Positions 11,673 through 22,605 of a stretch of 64,000 nt of DNA are shown piece by piece. The DNA comes from Garcia nutans. Taxonomy: Eukaryota > Streptophyta > Magnoliopsida > Malpighiales > Euphorbiaceae. The DNA is taken from contig CANTUV010000039.1 of the NCBI GenBank assembly GCA_947685225.1, positions 38,866,001 through 38,930,000 on the forward strand, in the 5' to 3' direction. Position numbers and translations under genes: made by a program. Positions within the stretch are counted from its first letter, which is position 1, and each line of letters begins with the position of its first letter. The notes below the pieces were generated by a model, which was not told where the DNA came from, ran no database searches, and worked only from the letters and a program-made list of their open reading frames with translations.

Positions 11673-12505
11673 CTAGATGAGCTTTACCTTCTGATCAGAA
11701 GATAGGTGGGAACTCAGAATGATTGGCAATTTCTTTTTATCCGCCAGAAATCCATACTCAAGGTGATCTGGAAGGGGCTTAAGTTCCAAGTTGGGTGGAT
11801 CAATCACTGATGGTTTTGGCTTTTCCTCCTTTGGCATCTGAATAGTTTCATATGACCGAGATTTGAATGATTTGCTTGCTTCAAGAAAAGCAAGCTGCTC
11901 CATTGCTTCTCGATCCTCAATATTTTCCTGCAATAAACACAACTCAAGGGGATCCTTGGAAACAATGTTAGTAATACAATTGATGATTTCATGCTCAATA
12001 ATATCATTGCATGATTCTACCTCATCAAGTGAAAGTGAATGTTTCATAGCATCATGTATTCTAAAAATAACTTTCTCACCACTCACTCTCAAAGTTAATG
12101 TGCCATCATGAATATCGATAAGGGCACGGGCTATATTTAAAAATGGCCTACCAAGAATAAGTGAAACATCTGCATCCTCATCGATATCGATGACAACAAA
12201 ATCATTGGAAAAAATGAAATCCTCGACTTTTACCAACACATCTTCTTTAATGCCATGAGGGTGGACTACTTACTTATCAGGAAGTTGGATGGTCATAAGT
12301 GTTGGTTTAGGTTTACAATGCCTAACTCTTTAAACATTTTATAGGGCATAATACTTATACTAGCCTCCAAATAAGCTAATGCACTTTTAACCTCAAGGTT
12401 ACCTATCAAACATGGAATAGTAAAACTACCTGGATCTTTTAACTTCTTAGGTAACCTCCTTTGCAAAATTGCCGAACTCTTTTCAGACAAATGCACTAAA
12501 GACAC
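11673..12505 (-). pseudogene. Aspartic protease region of Athila element 1
   Basis: Two overlapping-frame pieces. The first (12505-12293) holds LKDPGSFTIPCLIG and the expected active-site position, which reads YLEAS at 12371-12373; the catalytic Asp is therefore Tyr, and the enzyme is dead. The second (12239-11673) holds LILGRPFLNIARALIDIHDG, typical of the protease C-terminal half in this lineage, followed by the linker to RT. The frame is broken between them (about 12240-12290). Confidence 0.8.
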
Positions 12506-13479
12506 TTCCTAAAGTTTCCTTTTGTTAGAAAGGATATCTTTCTAAATTTTAGCATATTTAGGCATCTGTGACAAAGCTTCAGCAAATGGAATATTAATGT
12601 ACAATTGTTTAAAAAGTTCAAGAAACTTACCGAACTGAGCATCAATCTTGTTCTTGTTCAACCGTGCCGGATATGGTACTCTAGGTCGGTATTCCTTCAT
12701 TATGGGGCTAGTTTCTTGTGGCTGGTTCTCTTTCTCACTTTCTATTGCAGCTTTCTCTCCCGAAGTGACACTAGGATCATCTTCTTTTTCTTTTTCTTGT
12801 ACTTTAGCCCCTTTCTCTGCCACTTCTTCTCTTTTCTCTACTACATTGCCCTTGATCTCTTTTCCACTCCTTAGAGTAATTGCCTTAAGCTACTCTTTAA
12901 GATTTGCCTCAATGTTGCTAGGTAAACTCCCTTGTGGTCTCTCACTGAGTAGCTTGGAAATTTGCCTCACCTGATTCTCCAAATTATGAATAAAGGCTTG
13001 CTGATTTCTAAGGGTGGTTTCAGTTAATTGAAACCTAGTTTCAGAAGCTGCTATAAATTTCTCCATCGTGTCCTCTAAATTACTCTTTCTTGGAGTGGCA
13101 GTTGTTGATGTTGGGGCTGCTGGAATCCAGGGGGAGGTCTTGGATTATTCTGATTATTCCATGAGAAATTAGGATGATTTCTCCACCCCGGATTGTACGT
13201 GTTGCTGTAAGGGGTTATTCTGCTGGTGCCTTGGCATATTTCCAACATAATTTGCTTGCTCTTTCCTAGCAAACATGTTGCCACTTTGGTAATCTTGACT
13301 TTGATGTCCACCCCCACACCATTCACAAGACATTACCTGCATTACTTTCCCCGAAGAAGAAGAAGAAGCTAAAGAATCAATCTTTTTGTTCATTGCTTCC
13401 AACTGTGCTGTCAAAGCAATTATGGGGTCCAATTGATGTGAACCAGCAACCCTTAATTTCCCTTGTTCCCTTGGGGTTT
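12506..13479 (-). pseudogene. C-terminal half of gag, Athila element 1
   Basis: Continuation of the gag whose N-terminal half is at 17585-18363; the two were separated by the solo LTR insertion. It starts with LDPIIALTAQLEAMNKKIDS, has a zinc-knuckle-like CEWCGGGHQSQDY whose last expected Cys is Tyr, a TYNPGWRNHPNFSW block, and an acidic/Lys-rich linker (about 12823-12720) with RPRVPYPARL. Several frame changes and stops are present. Confidence 0.8.
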
Positions 13480-14329
13480 GCCACTGTAATATCCCAAGTG
13501 ATACCCTAGAATTTTGGAATGCTTATTTGTGAAAATTTGATTAAATTATTTTAAGTGTATATTTGATTAAGTGAAAAGATAAGAGGAAGAAGAAGTGTAT
13601 ATGTTATGTATATGGAGATAAAAACAATATATACAAGATTATGTCTTTTTGGTCGAAAGATATTTTGTATTTAAATGGATTTGTTTAATGTTAGTGGAAG
13701 ATGATGTAAGTGGATTTATTATTATATTGTTTAATTGTATGGTGGAGAGTGATTTGAGGAGAGAGTAAGTATTTAAGTGTTTGACTTTCTTTCTTTCTTT
13801 CTTTCTTTCTTCTTCTTCTTTCATCTTCATCTTCTTCTTTCCTTCTAGTGAGCTAGCCACCCTTAGCAATCAAAGGAAAAGAGATTTTGTTGCTTCCAAG
13901 CTCAAAAAATTGAAGGTTTTCAAGAGATCAAGTTGGAGTTTTAAGGATTTTCTTCACTTTTGGTAAGTTTCCAACTTGTTTCTTGGTTTTCTTTTGAGTT
14001 TGTGTTCTTGGGTTTGTTGGATGGTTGTTTTGGTATATTTGAGGGTTGTGTTGTTTTGTTAACTTTGATTTTTGGGTTTGGATTGAAGAGAAAAAGGGTT
14101 GAGTTTGGTGAAAGAGGCAACTGTGTGGATTGTGTGATTTTTGAGTTGTGAATATGGTGGTGTTTGTGTTTAATGTTTGTAATTGAGTTGTTTTAAGGTT
14201 TACTCAAGTATTATATGGGTTGTTGATGGTTTTGGTTGAGTTTGTGTGTTGTTGATATGGCTATTGGAAGATGTTTGTTAGATGTGGCTTTGTTGGTGTC
14301 AATTTCAGGGTTTTTGGCCTAACACGCCC

Positions 14330-14615
14330 AAGAGCACGACCATGTCTTTGGGCGTGTCATTGGTTCTGTTTTCTGGGTTGTTGACACGAGCAGTGACACG
14401 CCCATGTCACTGAGCGTTTCATAGCTTCTGTGTTGAAAGAGGATTGACACATCTAGTGACACGCCCATGTCACTGAGCGTGTCATAGCTTCTGTGTTAGA
14501 GGAGGATTGACACGGCCAGTGACACGCCCATGTCACTGAGCATGTCAAAGCTTCTATGTTGTGGGTTTAGGGCACGGTCAGGGACACGCCCGTGTTGTTG
14601 AGTGTGTCAAGTGTA
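14330..14615 (+). repeat. 63-bp tandem repeat with 26-nt dyad, CCC type
   Basis: The core GTGACACGCCC (last copy GGGACACGCCC) recurs at 14393, 14456, 14519 and 14582, an exact 63-bp period, with a diverged first copy near 14330. Each core is a dyad of GACACGCCC and GAGCGTGTC-like arms about 8 nt apart. Confidence 0.85.
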
Positions 14616-14902
14616 GAGTTTGCCCTCGATAGTTCTCTTCTTTATTTTCTTATGTGTATCTCTAAGTGAGTGTGTATGATCACCTTTGGATTAGGTTTTG
14701 AAGAGATTTGAGTTACCCAAGCCAAGGTTTGAGTGAGATCTTGGAAGAGGAGTTGATAGAGTGGTGTTTTTGTTCTTAAAGGTAAGTACAAACTTTGATT
14801 GATTGCATACATTTATGTGACATTGGGACTTAACACATTTAGTTGAGAAATGTGTTAAGTTACTTGATATATATTGTTGATGAATGAGTTATATGTTACG
14901 AT

Positions 14903-16326
14903 TGTTAGTGTATGTACCCTAGGCCATTTATTTGGATCTTTATGTTATATATTCATTATTAATAAATGAGGTTTTATTATCATTATTGTTTGTTTGCATG
15001 TTACACAATTTTGATATTTGTCCCTGGTTTATTATTGTTATAGAGATAAAAAATAATTCTTAACCAGTATGAACATTGATTTGATAATCATCAGATGGTT
15101 ATGTGTATAGTGATACAAATCAATTTCATAGATACTTGTTAGAGAACAATGAATTGGATAGACCCATCATGAGATTACTACATGGGTTAGTGTCATAAGT
15201 AAATCTCATGATAGTTATGTATTAATTCTTTGACTTGAGATTGTCATAGTTTCCAATATAAGGACTATTATATTTTGACATGATCAAACATTATCCGTAA
15301 CTGGATAGTAATAAAGGTTATGATCATATATGATAGAAATTATGTAGAGGATAATGAACAATCAAGATAGAATTTGTCCCTCTCTTTGAGAGAGATATCT
15401 TTTGGGCCCCTCGATAAGTGAGACTGTGAAATGAATGGCCGTGCTCAAATGAATTGATAGTGTGATCAATTTCATTTGTTTTTATCAGTCTACTTGGAGA
15501 TCGAGTAATCATAAGTTTGGACAATATAAGTATGACGTTGACCATGACTTATGTTCAAGCTAGATATCGTGTGACAAAGGGATTAATGCATGTACTATTA
15601 TTAGGCATATTGGACATTCCTTATATTAATTGGGTAGTTGTAACGCCTTGCTAGAGGCCAATTATGACTTGTTGGTTTAATAGAGATTAAATTGACTGCC
15701 AATTAATATGGGCCTATCGGGTCACACACAAGAATGCGCTTTGAGTTGGATATAATATTAATAATATTAATATTAGATATTAATATTTATTATTATTATT
15801 ATTTTCGTTTATATATATATATATTATTAGATAATATATTCAGAATCCTAATTAGATTTGGATTCTGACTTTGACTTACCTTATCCAATTATATATATTA
15901 TTAGATAATATATTCAGAATCCTAATTAGATTTGGATTCTGAATTTGACTTACCTTATCCAATTTCGAATTGGATTTTGGAGTGATTATATTCACTCCAG
16001 ACGTTAAGTCTTTATAGAGGTAACTTTAGAAAATAAAAACAGAACAAAAAAGAAACCCTAATAGTTTTTAGAGAAAACGTTTTTCAGCCTTCACCGTTGC
16101 AGAGAGCTAGCACTCCAGACGGTAGCATTCGTGTGGATACGCGATAGAGGGTGTTTCACGATCGAGGCATCTCTTCCAAACTGTGATTTCGAATCATCAA
16201 CAGGTTAGTTCTTTGAACACTTTTGTCGAATTAAACGAATAGCATGGATCCTGATGGGAAATCAAAGATTAAAATTTTTTTTCCGCTGCGTGTTTTGTTT
16301 GCAATGATCTCCTTGATTTCCTAACA
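14903..16326 (+). mobile_element. Solo LTR, probably Ty1/copia, nested in the solo LTR
   Basis: The termini TGTTAG...CTAACA form a perfect 6-bp inverted repeat. The 5-bp direct repeat ACGAT flanks it (14898-14902 and 16327-16331). At 1424 bp with no coding region, PBS or PPT, it fits a solo LTR. It contains a 74-bp tandem duplication (about 15815-15964) that includes an 8-bp stem CAGAATCC/GGATTCTG in each copy. The copia label rests on length, termini and general look only. Confidence 0.75.
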
Positions 16327-17584
16327 ACGATATGCATAATGTGAATTATGTTGATGTATCAATGCAATTGATTAATGTATGTATATGAAAAGAAAAGTGG
16401 AAAAATGTGATATGATATGTGAAAATATAATGTAACCAATCGATATTGAGATGAAATAGAATAATGAGAAAAATGAGAAAAGATGATATACTACGGCAAT
16501 GAGCCTAGTTTGATTATGAGAAATGAATTTTGAAAGAGATTGATAATGAGATAAATGAATTAATTGTGTGCCTAGTATGTTATTCAATTTTTAGAGTTCT
16601 GGTTTTGGTGGCATGCCTATGAAATGAATTGCTGGGCATGTGAAAAGACCGAGTCGTAAGCCGAGCCCAGCAAATAAATGAGATGTTTTTGGGGTGAAAA
16701 GACCGGGTCGTAAGCCTCAAAAACTATAACAGTCTAGCCGGGTTAAGGACCAAGATACTGGGGCCCAAGGGTCTAGCCGGGTTGAGGTACAAGAGACTAG
16801 GTCTGTTACATTATCCATAGATATATATATATATTGCCTACGGGGCTAGACACAAGGTGTCAATATGGACCAAAGCAGTAACTCTGAACTTTGAATAGCA
16901 TATTAGTTTCGTTTTGGGCCCATATTTTTCTTTGCTTAAATGTGAATTATGAAATGTGATGCGAATGATTAATATGTTGAGATATAATGCTATGAGTTAA
17001 TATATTCATATATATTGTGCATGAGCATTGCATTGATCTATATTGAATCAAAGTTTGTACCACTAAGCTTTCTGCTTAGCGCGATTGTGGTTCATCGCGT
17101 AGGTGACAGGGTAGATCCGGTTGTGCCGGAGAGCTTGTCTAGACCTTGTCGAGTCTAGGCTTGAGTTTGTGAGAGCAGTGTTGAGTTGTGGACATCAAGA
17201 TCAGAGACGAACTGCCAGCATGTATAAATTCTATAATTTTGTAAACATTGATTTTGATATATATATATATATATATAAATAAGTACTTTCTGCTACTTAT
17301 TTAACAAATGTTTTGAACAGACTGTTTTGGATAAACTTTTGGGTACTAATGTTATATTTATATATATGTATTTTAATGAAGGAATGTTTTATCTATTACT
17401 ATTTATAATATAGGTTAAATGTTTTAAGTTTACTCAGACTGACTTATGATGATTTGATTTAATAGTTAAAGTTTGGTTTGTTTAGAAATGAACCGTGGCA
17501 CCCCTTTATCCCGTATACGCATATCGCGTGTTGTGCGGGTGTATGCGGTGTGCATATGTAGGGTACGGGGGGTGATACAGCCAC

Positions 17585-18363
17585 TGATAATTTTTAAGGG
17601 CCATGTCTTCAATTAAATCCCATGCTTCTTCAGGTGTTTTATTATTTATGGTACCTCCGCCGGCTGTATTGATGGATTGCTTACTTGCGTAATTCAATCC
17701 ATTGTAGAAAGTTTGGATTTGAAGCCACAACAGAAGCCCATGGTGAGGACAACTTCTCAATAAATCCTTGAATCTTTCCCAAGCATCATACAGGGTTTCA
17801 CCATCTAGCTGGAGAAAAGAGCAAATATCATTCCTCAACTTGGCAGTCTTGGACTGTGGAAAATACTTCTCTAAGAATTTTTCTGCTAGTTGGCCCCATG
17901 TAGTGAAAGTGTTTGGAGGGAAAGACTTCAGCCACTTCCTTGGTCGGTCTCTGAGCGTGAATGGGAACAACCTCAGCCTAGTTGTATCTTCAGAGACATT
18001 CTGTATCTTGAATGTGTCACATATTTCCAGAAAAGTCTCAATGTGTGCATTAGAATCTTCGTTTTGGAACCCATCAAACTGACGAGTCTGCTGCACCATT
18101 TGAATGACATTTGTCTTTATCTCAAATTTATTTGTAGCTACCACCGATCTTTGTATACTTGATTCAGCCCCATTAAGAGTAGGCCTAGCAAACTCTTGCA
18201 TGGTCCTTAGCTCATTTTCTGCCATTTCTTCTTCTAAGATGAGATCTTCAAAGTTTGATTCCGTCTCTGCCATAACTGTTTCCTCTTCCTTTCGCTTTCT
18301 CCTCAATGTTCTCTCTAACTCTTGATCTAATTCAAAGAGTTGGGAAGAGCTAGCTCGGGTCAT
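17585..18363 (-). pseudogene. N-terminal half of gag, Athila element 1, split by insertion
   Basis: Starts at MTRASSSQLFELDQE (18363); an in-frame upstream Met exists but lies in leader sequence. It has a charged coil (ELERTLRRKRKEEETV), then the gag core: FDGFQNEDSNAHIETFLEIC, RLRLFPFTLRDRPRKWLKS, FTTWGQLAEKFLEKYFP and CPHHGLLLWLQIQTFYNGL, the typical capsid region of Athila. The open frame runs into the inserted LTR after DLIEDMALKNYQW and picks up about 24 foreign codons. The rest of gag lies at 12506-13479. This half is otherwise uninterrupted. Confidence 0.85.
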
Positions 18364-18477
18364 AAATAAGAAGAAGTACCTAGAATGACAGTCAAAAAGC
18401 AAGAACTTATGTTAAAACAAAATAAAATAAAAACTAAATCAACAGTCTTAATTATATTACTAATATTGAAAACCGTT

Positions 18478-18496
18478 GTCCCCGGCAGCAGCGCCA
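18478..18496 (-). other. Primer binding site, Athila element 1
   Basis: The minus strand reads TGGCGCTGCTGCCGGGGAC next to the LTR. It matches the tRNA-Asp type that I associate with Athila elements. Confidence 0.75.
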
Positions 18497-19433
18497 AAAA
18501 CTTGATGGTGCGAAACTTATGCTATTGCAATACCGCAAGTGCACGGGCCGCTCAAGTAATAAAGTAGTGAGTGAGTTATCATTCCACTGGGGACAAGGCC
18601 AAGTAGTAGTGCAAATTTTAACTGTTGTTTAGCAAATCAATAGTTTTGTGAAATTTTGTAATTAAAAATAATTAACTTAATAACTAAAAATAGAGAGAGA
18701 TTGAGTGTTGAATGAATTGATTGATGATGAAAATACTATCCAGATATTGAATTCCCCTAGCCACAATTATATTTATGAAAATCAATTCAATTAAACCAAA
18801 TAATAGAGTTGAATTGGTATTCCTCTAAATTAGACTAAAACCTTTCTCAAGTGAATTAATCCCTAATCACTAAGTAAAATGCTGGAATCTATTCTCAAAC
18901 ATAATTAAGTAGATCTTGCATTAAGAATAAAGAATCATAAACCAAAGGATCTTGTAAGTCTATCTCTAGCACTCCAATCAATCCTCAATCCTTATGAGTA
19001 TTCAATTCATATCAAGCTTTCTTAAGTCAATAATATGAAAATTGTAACCAATCAATAAGCATGCTATTATCAATTAGAAATAAATTATTAAGCATCATAA
19101 GAATAAAACAACTCAATCAAATGATTTAATTAAATAAAATTATTCAATCCATACAATAAAGCTAGGGTTCATCAATATCTACATAGAAAATGAGTTAGTT
19201 CATGTTCAAAATCAGAAAACCAGAACAAGAGAAATAAGAAAAAGAATCCAAACAATCCATGGCGAATAATTTGTATTTCTTCACTTGAATCCTTAAATCT
19301 TGGTTTAGATCTTGTTTAGGATATGTCTTCACCTTCAATCTCAACTCCAAAACTCTTTTTTTTTTTTGCTCTAGAAGTCGGCTTTAGGTTATAAAATATG
19401 AAAATCCAATCCCTAATTCGTGCTTTAGCTTAG

Positions 19434-19441
19434 CTTTTATA
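19434..19441 (-). promoter_or_regulatory. TATA box of Athila 1 LTR
   Basis: The minus strand reads TATAAAAG, about 20 nt downstream of the nearest dyad. Confidence 0.5.
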
Positions 19442-19459
19442 GTGCAAATATTTTTGCTT

Positions 19460-19680
19460 GACACGCCCATGTCACTGGGCGTGTCATTGCCACTGGATTT
19501 TGAATATAAGGCACGTCCAGTGACATGCCCATGGACATGGGCGTGTCACTGCCACTGTGAATCATTGCAATAGGCACGCTTTGTGACACGCCCCCATGTC
19601 ATTGGGCGTGTCAATGCTTTTGTATGGCAGTATCAAGGGCACGTCTATTGACAAGCCCATGTCCATAGCCGTGTCACTTG
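19460..19680 (-). repeat. 26-nt dyad array, CCC type, in Athila LTR
   Basis: Four dyads at about 19463, 19525, 19585 and 19649, roughly 61-65 bp apart. The first is perfect: arms GACACGCCC and GGGCGTGTC with an 8-nt spacer. Sequence and spacing closely match the array in the Tekay-like LTR at 14330-14615. Confidence 0.85.
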
Positions 19681-19858
19681 AAGAATTTTGCTCTTTTCCT
19701 CTACTTTCATCTGTAATTCCTCCGAAATGACCATAAGAATCGAAATACAGAGAATTCCTGAAATTAACCCTAAAAAGCACTTGAACAAACAAAAACTCAA
19801 TTGGATAATAATCATATTAAGAAATAGGGGCAAAATATCATCAATTGTGCACTTATCA

Positions 19859-21456
19859 TATTTTCTAAACAATTTTATTTCCTTAAATAATTTTATTTTC
19901 TTAACCAATTAGTATTATATTTTTTTATTTTTTCTTATAAATACCATATTAACAGAATTACAAAAGGGGGGGGGTTTATTCAGCCAGGAGGGTTTTTTGG
20001 AGAGCTTTTTGGGGAGGATTTTAATTCGGCCAGGGGGAGAACTTTTGGAGATTTTTTGGACTGAATTTTTTTTTTGAGGTGTAAAGACAAAAAAACAAAA
20101 GAAAGGGAGAGAGCAACGGAGCAACAAATTAATTTTAAATCATTATCAAACAAAGAACAACAACCATCAAACACCATCAAGGCAGTAGCAAACACCCACT
20201 GTCTTGATTTCCTTCCAACCAAGAAGAACAAATTTGGTCCAAGCAAATGCTTTACATCAATGTTTAATTATTGGTTGAGCTTTCAATGGAGGTTTTGTTT
20301 TTCTATATCTCTCTCATTTTAAAATTACAGTAATAAGTTTCATTATTAATATATTTAATGATTTATAATTGATTAAGTCTTCAGTAGATCTTTTTTTTAA
20401 GCCAACATATCTTATATATTCATTTAAATTAAACATCCAAAACCCTAGTTTACTCAAACTCTAAAATCCTAATAAATTCTTTTTTTGATCCAAAAGACAG
20501 TAGCTAGAAGCTTTTTAATAATAATAATAATGTAATTCTTGTCTACTTAATCATCACAGTAAGCTATTTCTTTTTAAATATTTAAGTTTTAATCTTATTT
20601 TCATAAGTTTCAATCTGGTTTACTTAAATCCTAGACCTCAAATATTATTTTCATAAAACTTTCAAAGCCCTACAATCTTAAATTTTAAACCAAAACTCTC
20701 TAAACCCTAATTTCCCTCAAGAAATCTTAATTTACGATTTAAACCCTAAATTTATATATTTATTTGCTTTATTAATTTTAGATTTGATTATATAGTTTAT
20801 TATATGTTTTGATGATTTATTTATTTAATTTCAATGTTTGATTTTTTATCATGGATGAATATTTTCTTTATTATTATTTGCCTATTAATAATGTAAGAGG
20901 TATGTTTTCATGATTGGTTACCTCATTATCTAAGCTTCATGTAATTTAATTTATGTTCTAATTTTGGGACTAATGTAAAGGACATGTTTTCACCTTTTGA
21001 TAGGTGTCCTATTTAGTTTTAGACATTAGACGATGTAAGAACACGCTTCCATCCTCGGATGGGTGTCCATTTATTTATTTTGTTTGAACATTATTTTAAT
21101 TTTAATATAATGATGTTTTATTTTAATTATTGCATGTAGTATGGATAATATCATTATATTTAAGAATTTTATAATATTAACACTTGAAAAAGAGGCCAGT
21201 TCTAAAAAATTGGGCATTGTGGGGGTGCTGGGCCATTTCTCACCTTCCCCACATGTACCCAACTTTTCAAACCTATTAGGGGATTGGGATTTCCTTAGGA
21301 ATCGAGTTATCCACCCCTTTCTTTTTCCCGGCCTATCCGGGTGGAAACTCCATTTTTTTCGAGCTTAGGCCCATGTTCTCTAAGGTCCCGAGCCTAACAG
21401 TGCTGAAGTCGCAAGAACCATTCCACCGGGAGTGGAGGCAAAAATCCCCGCTCACA
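19859..21456 (+). mobile_element. 5' LTR of Tat/Ogre element B, 5' truncated
   Basis: Matches the LTR at 35829-37788 closely from the TATA region on (TATAAATA at 19936-19943; GCCAGGAGGG block; AAACCCTA-rich part about 20450-20760; stem-loops 20897-21068) and ends CTCACA. The part upstream of the TATA box is missing where it meets Athila 1. It is followed by a PBS, so it is the 5' LTR. Confidence 0.85.
19936..19943 (+). promoter_or_regulatory. TATA box of Tat LTR (element B, 5' copy)
   Basis: TATAAATA, at the same place as in the other four Tat LTRs. Confidence 0.6.
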
Positions 21457-21457
21457 G

Positions 21458-21475
21458 TGGTGACTCCACTGGGGA
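21458..21475 (+). other. Primer binding site, Tat element B
   Basis: TGGTGACTCCACTGGGGA, one base after the LTR end. It resembles the tRNA-Arg-type PBS I recall for Ogre/Tat elements. The leader from here to 22605 has no recognisable gene. Confidence 0.65.
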
Positions 21476-22605
21476 TAAGAGAAGTTGATTCCATTGGTCT
21501 TTATATTATTCTATTCTTTCTTATTATGATATTATCCATTGCATCATATTAGATTGCATCTTGTGCGTGAGTTAGGATATGTTACTCGTGTTGTATTATA
21601 TGAGGGATACTATATTTTCACTCAAGGTATAGAGATCGAGTATGACATAACCACTCATAGCCTTGTACCTTTTGGTAAATACTTGCTATGGAAACCTAAG
21701 CCTTTTAACCCAAAGACTAAAGCTCATGTAATTGGCCTAGTTACTTTTCTTAGGTTTTTACCACAAATGTTTGTTGTTTGACTATGGTTAATTTATCTTG
21801 GTTTAAATCATGGCTTATTTGGTTTGTTCTTTTTCTAATATGACCTAAGTACATTGTAAGCTCAAAATAAATTTCAAAAGACCAAAGCTATTTTTAAAAC
21901 TTTTCAAGATGGTCTTTGGACATAAAACTTTTCTAAAAAACAAATCAAATGACCCAAATACAAAGCCCAAAATCCATTTTTTCTAAAAGCTTTTTACAAT
22001 GGGCTTAGAAACAAAACTATTTTCATAACCTTTTAAAAGAGCTTACAAAATATTTAGGTCAATTATGGAAATACTAAAAATCAATTGTGAGCCTGGTTTA
22101 TACTAAGAATTATTAACCATGGGCTTATTTTTGGCATGAATCATTAGTTACTTTTTCAAGTGAGAAATCTATTTATAATAAACCTCTTAATTTAGTTTTA
22201 ATCCAATATAGCATAAAAGCTTCTTTAGTTGATTGGATGGATTAAAGCCTAATTAATGGGAATTATTATGAACTAATTTCCATGTTTGAAAATATAATTA
22301 TTGGTTAAAATCGTCTGAGGGAATTATTCAAAAATAAGATACCCCATGTTGGTATTTTGTTAACCATATGCCTAGGAAAAGAGACTCGCCATCCTTGTGT
22401 GGAAGTTATAAGGTTGGAAGGAACGTCCTATTTATCATTGTTTGTTTATTGTTTATTCATACATGCATACATGCATCACATGACATATCATTAATCCCTT
22501 CTGCTCATAGACCTGGAGTACAGGAGCTCAAGAGCGTACTACAACCCCACCTATGCCATTGACATTGAATCTAGCAGAGACTCAATTACTTTCTCACTAA
22601 AAGCA

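Larger units (their letters stand above)
13485..17579 (+). mobile_element. Solo LTR, Tekay-like, inserted in Athila 1 gag
   Basis: Begins TGTAATATCCC, ends GGTGATACA, and is flanked by a perfect 5-bp direct repeat GCCAC (13480-13484 and 17580-17584). No PBS, PPT or coding region lies inside, so it is a solo LTR left by LTR-LTR recombination. Its conserved block (about 17060-17160, GCTTAGCGCGAT...GGTGACAGG) matches, in reverse orientation, the LTRs of the intact Tekay element (47611-49845). Removing the nested insertion at 14903-16326 leaves about 2.67 kb. It holds a TTTC/TTC microsatellite (13785-13815) and a 63-bp dyad array (14330-14615). Confidence 0.85.
18503..19858 (-). mobile_element. 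5' LTR of Athila element 1
   Basis: 1356 bp bounded by TG (18503, after the PBS side) and ...ACTTATCA (19858). The tail resembles the end of the other Athila LTRs (GCAAAATAT...ATCA). On the minus strand TATAAAAG (19434-19441) follows the dyad array at 19460-19680. No TSD can be called because the left partner LTR is missing or unrecognisable. Confidence 0.75.

Noticed and set aside
14330..14615. CRISPR-like repeat array
   Set aside because: A regular 63-bp period with a palindromic core looks like repeat and spacer, but the spacers are themselves repeated, it lies inside an LTR, and the DNA is plant.
20074..20322. Possible small gene shared with 36453-36707
   Set aside because: The two frames are the same stretch of a paired LTR leader; the similarity comes from LTR duplication, not coding constraint.
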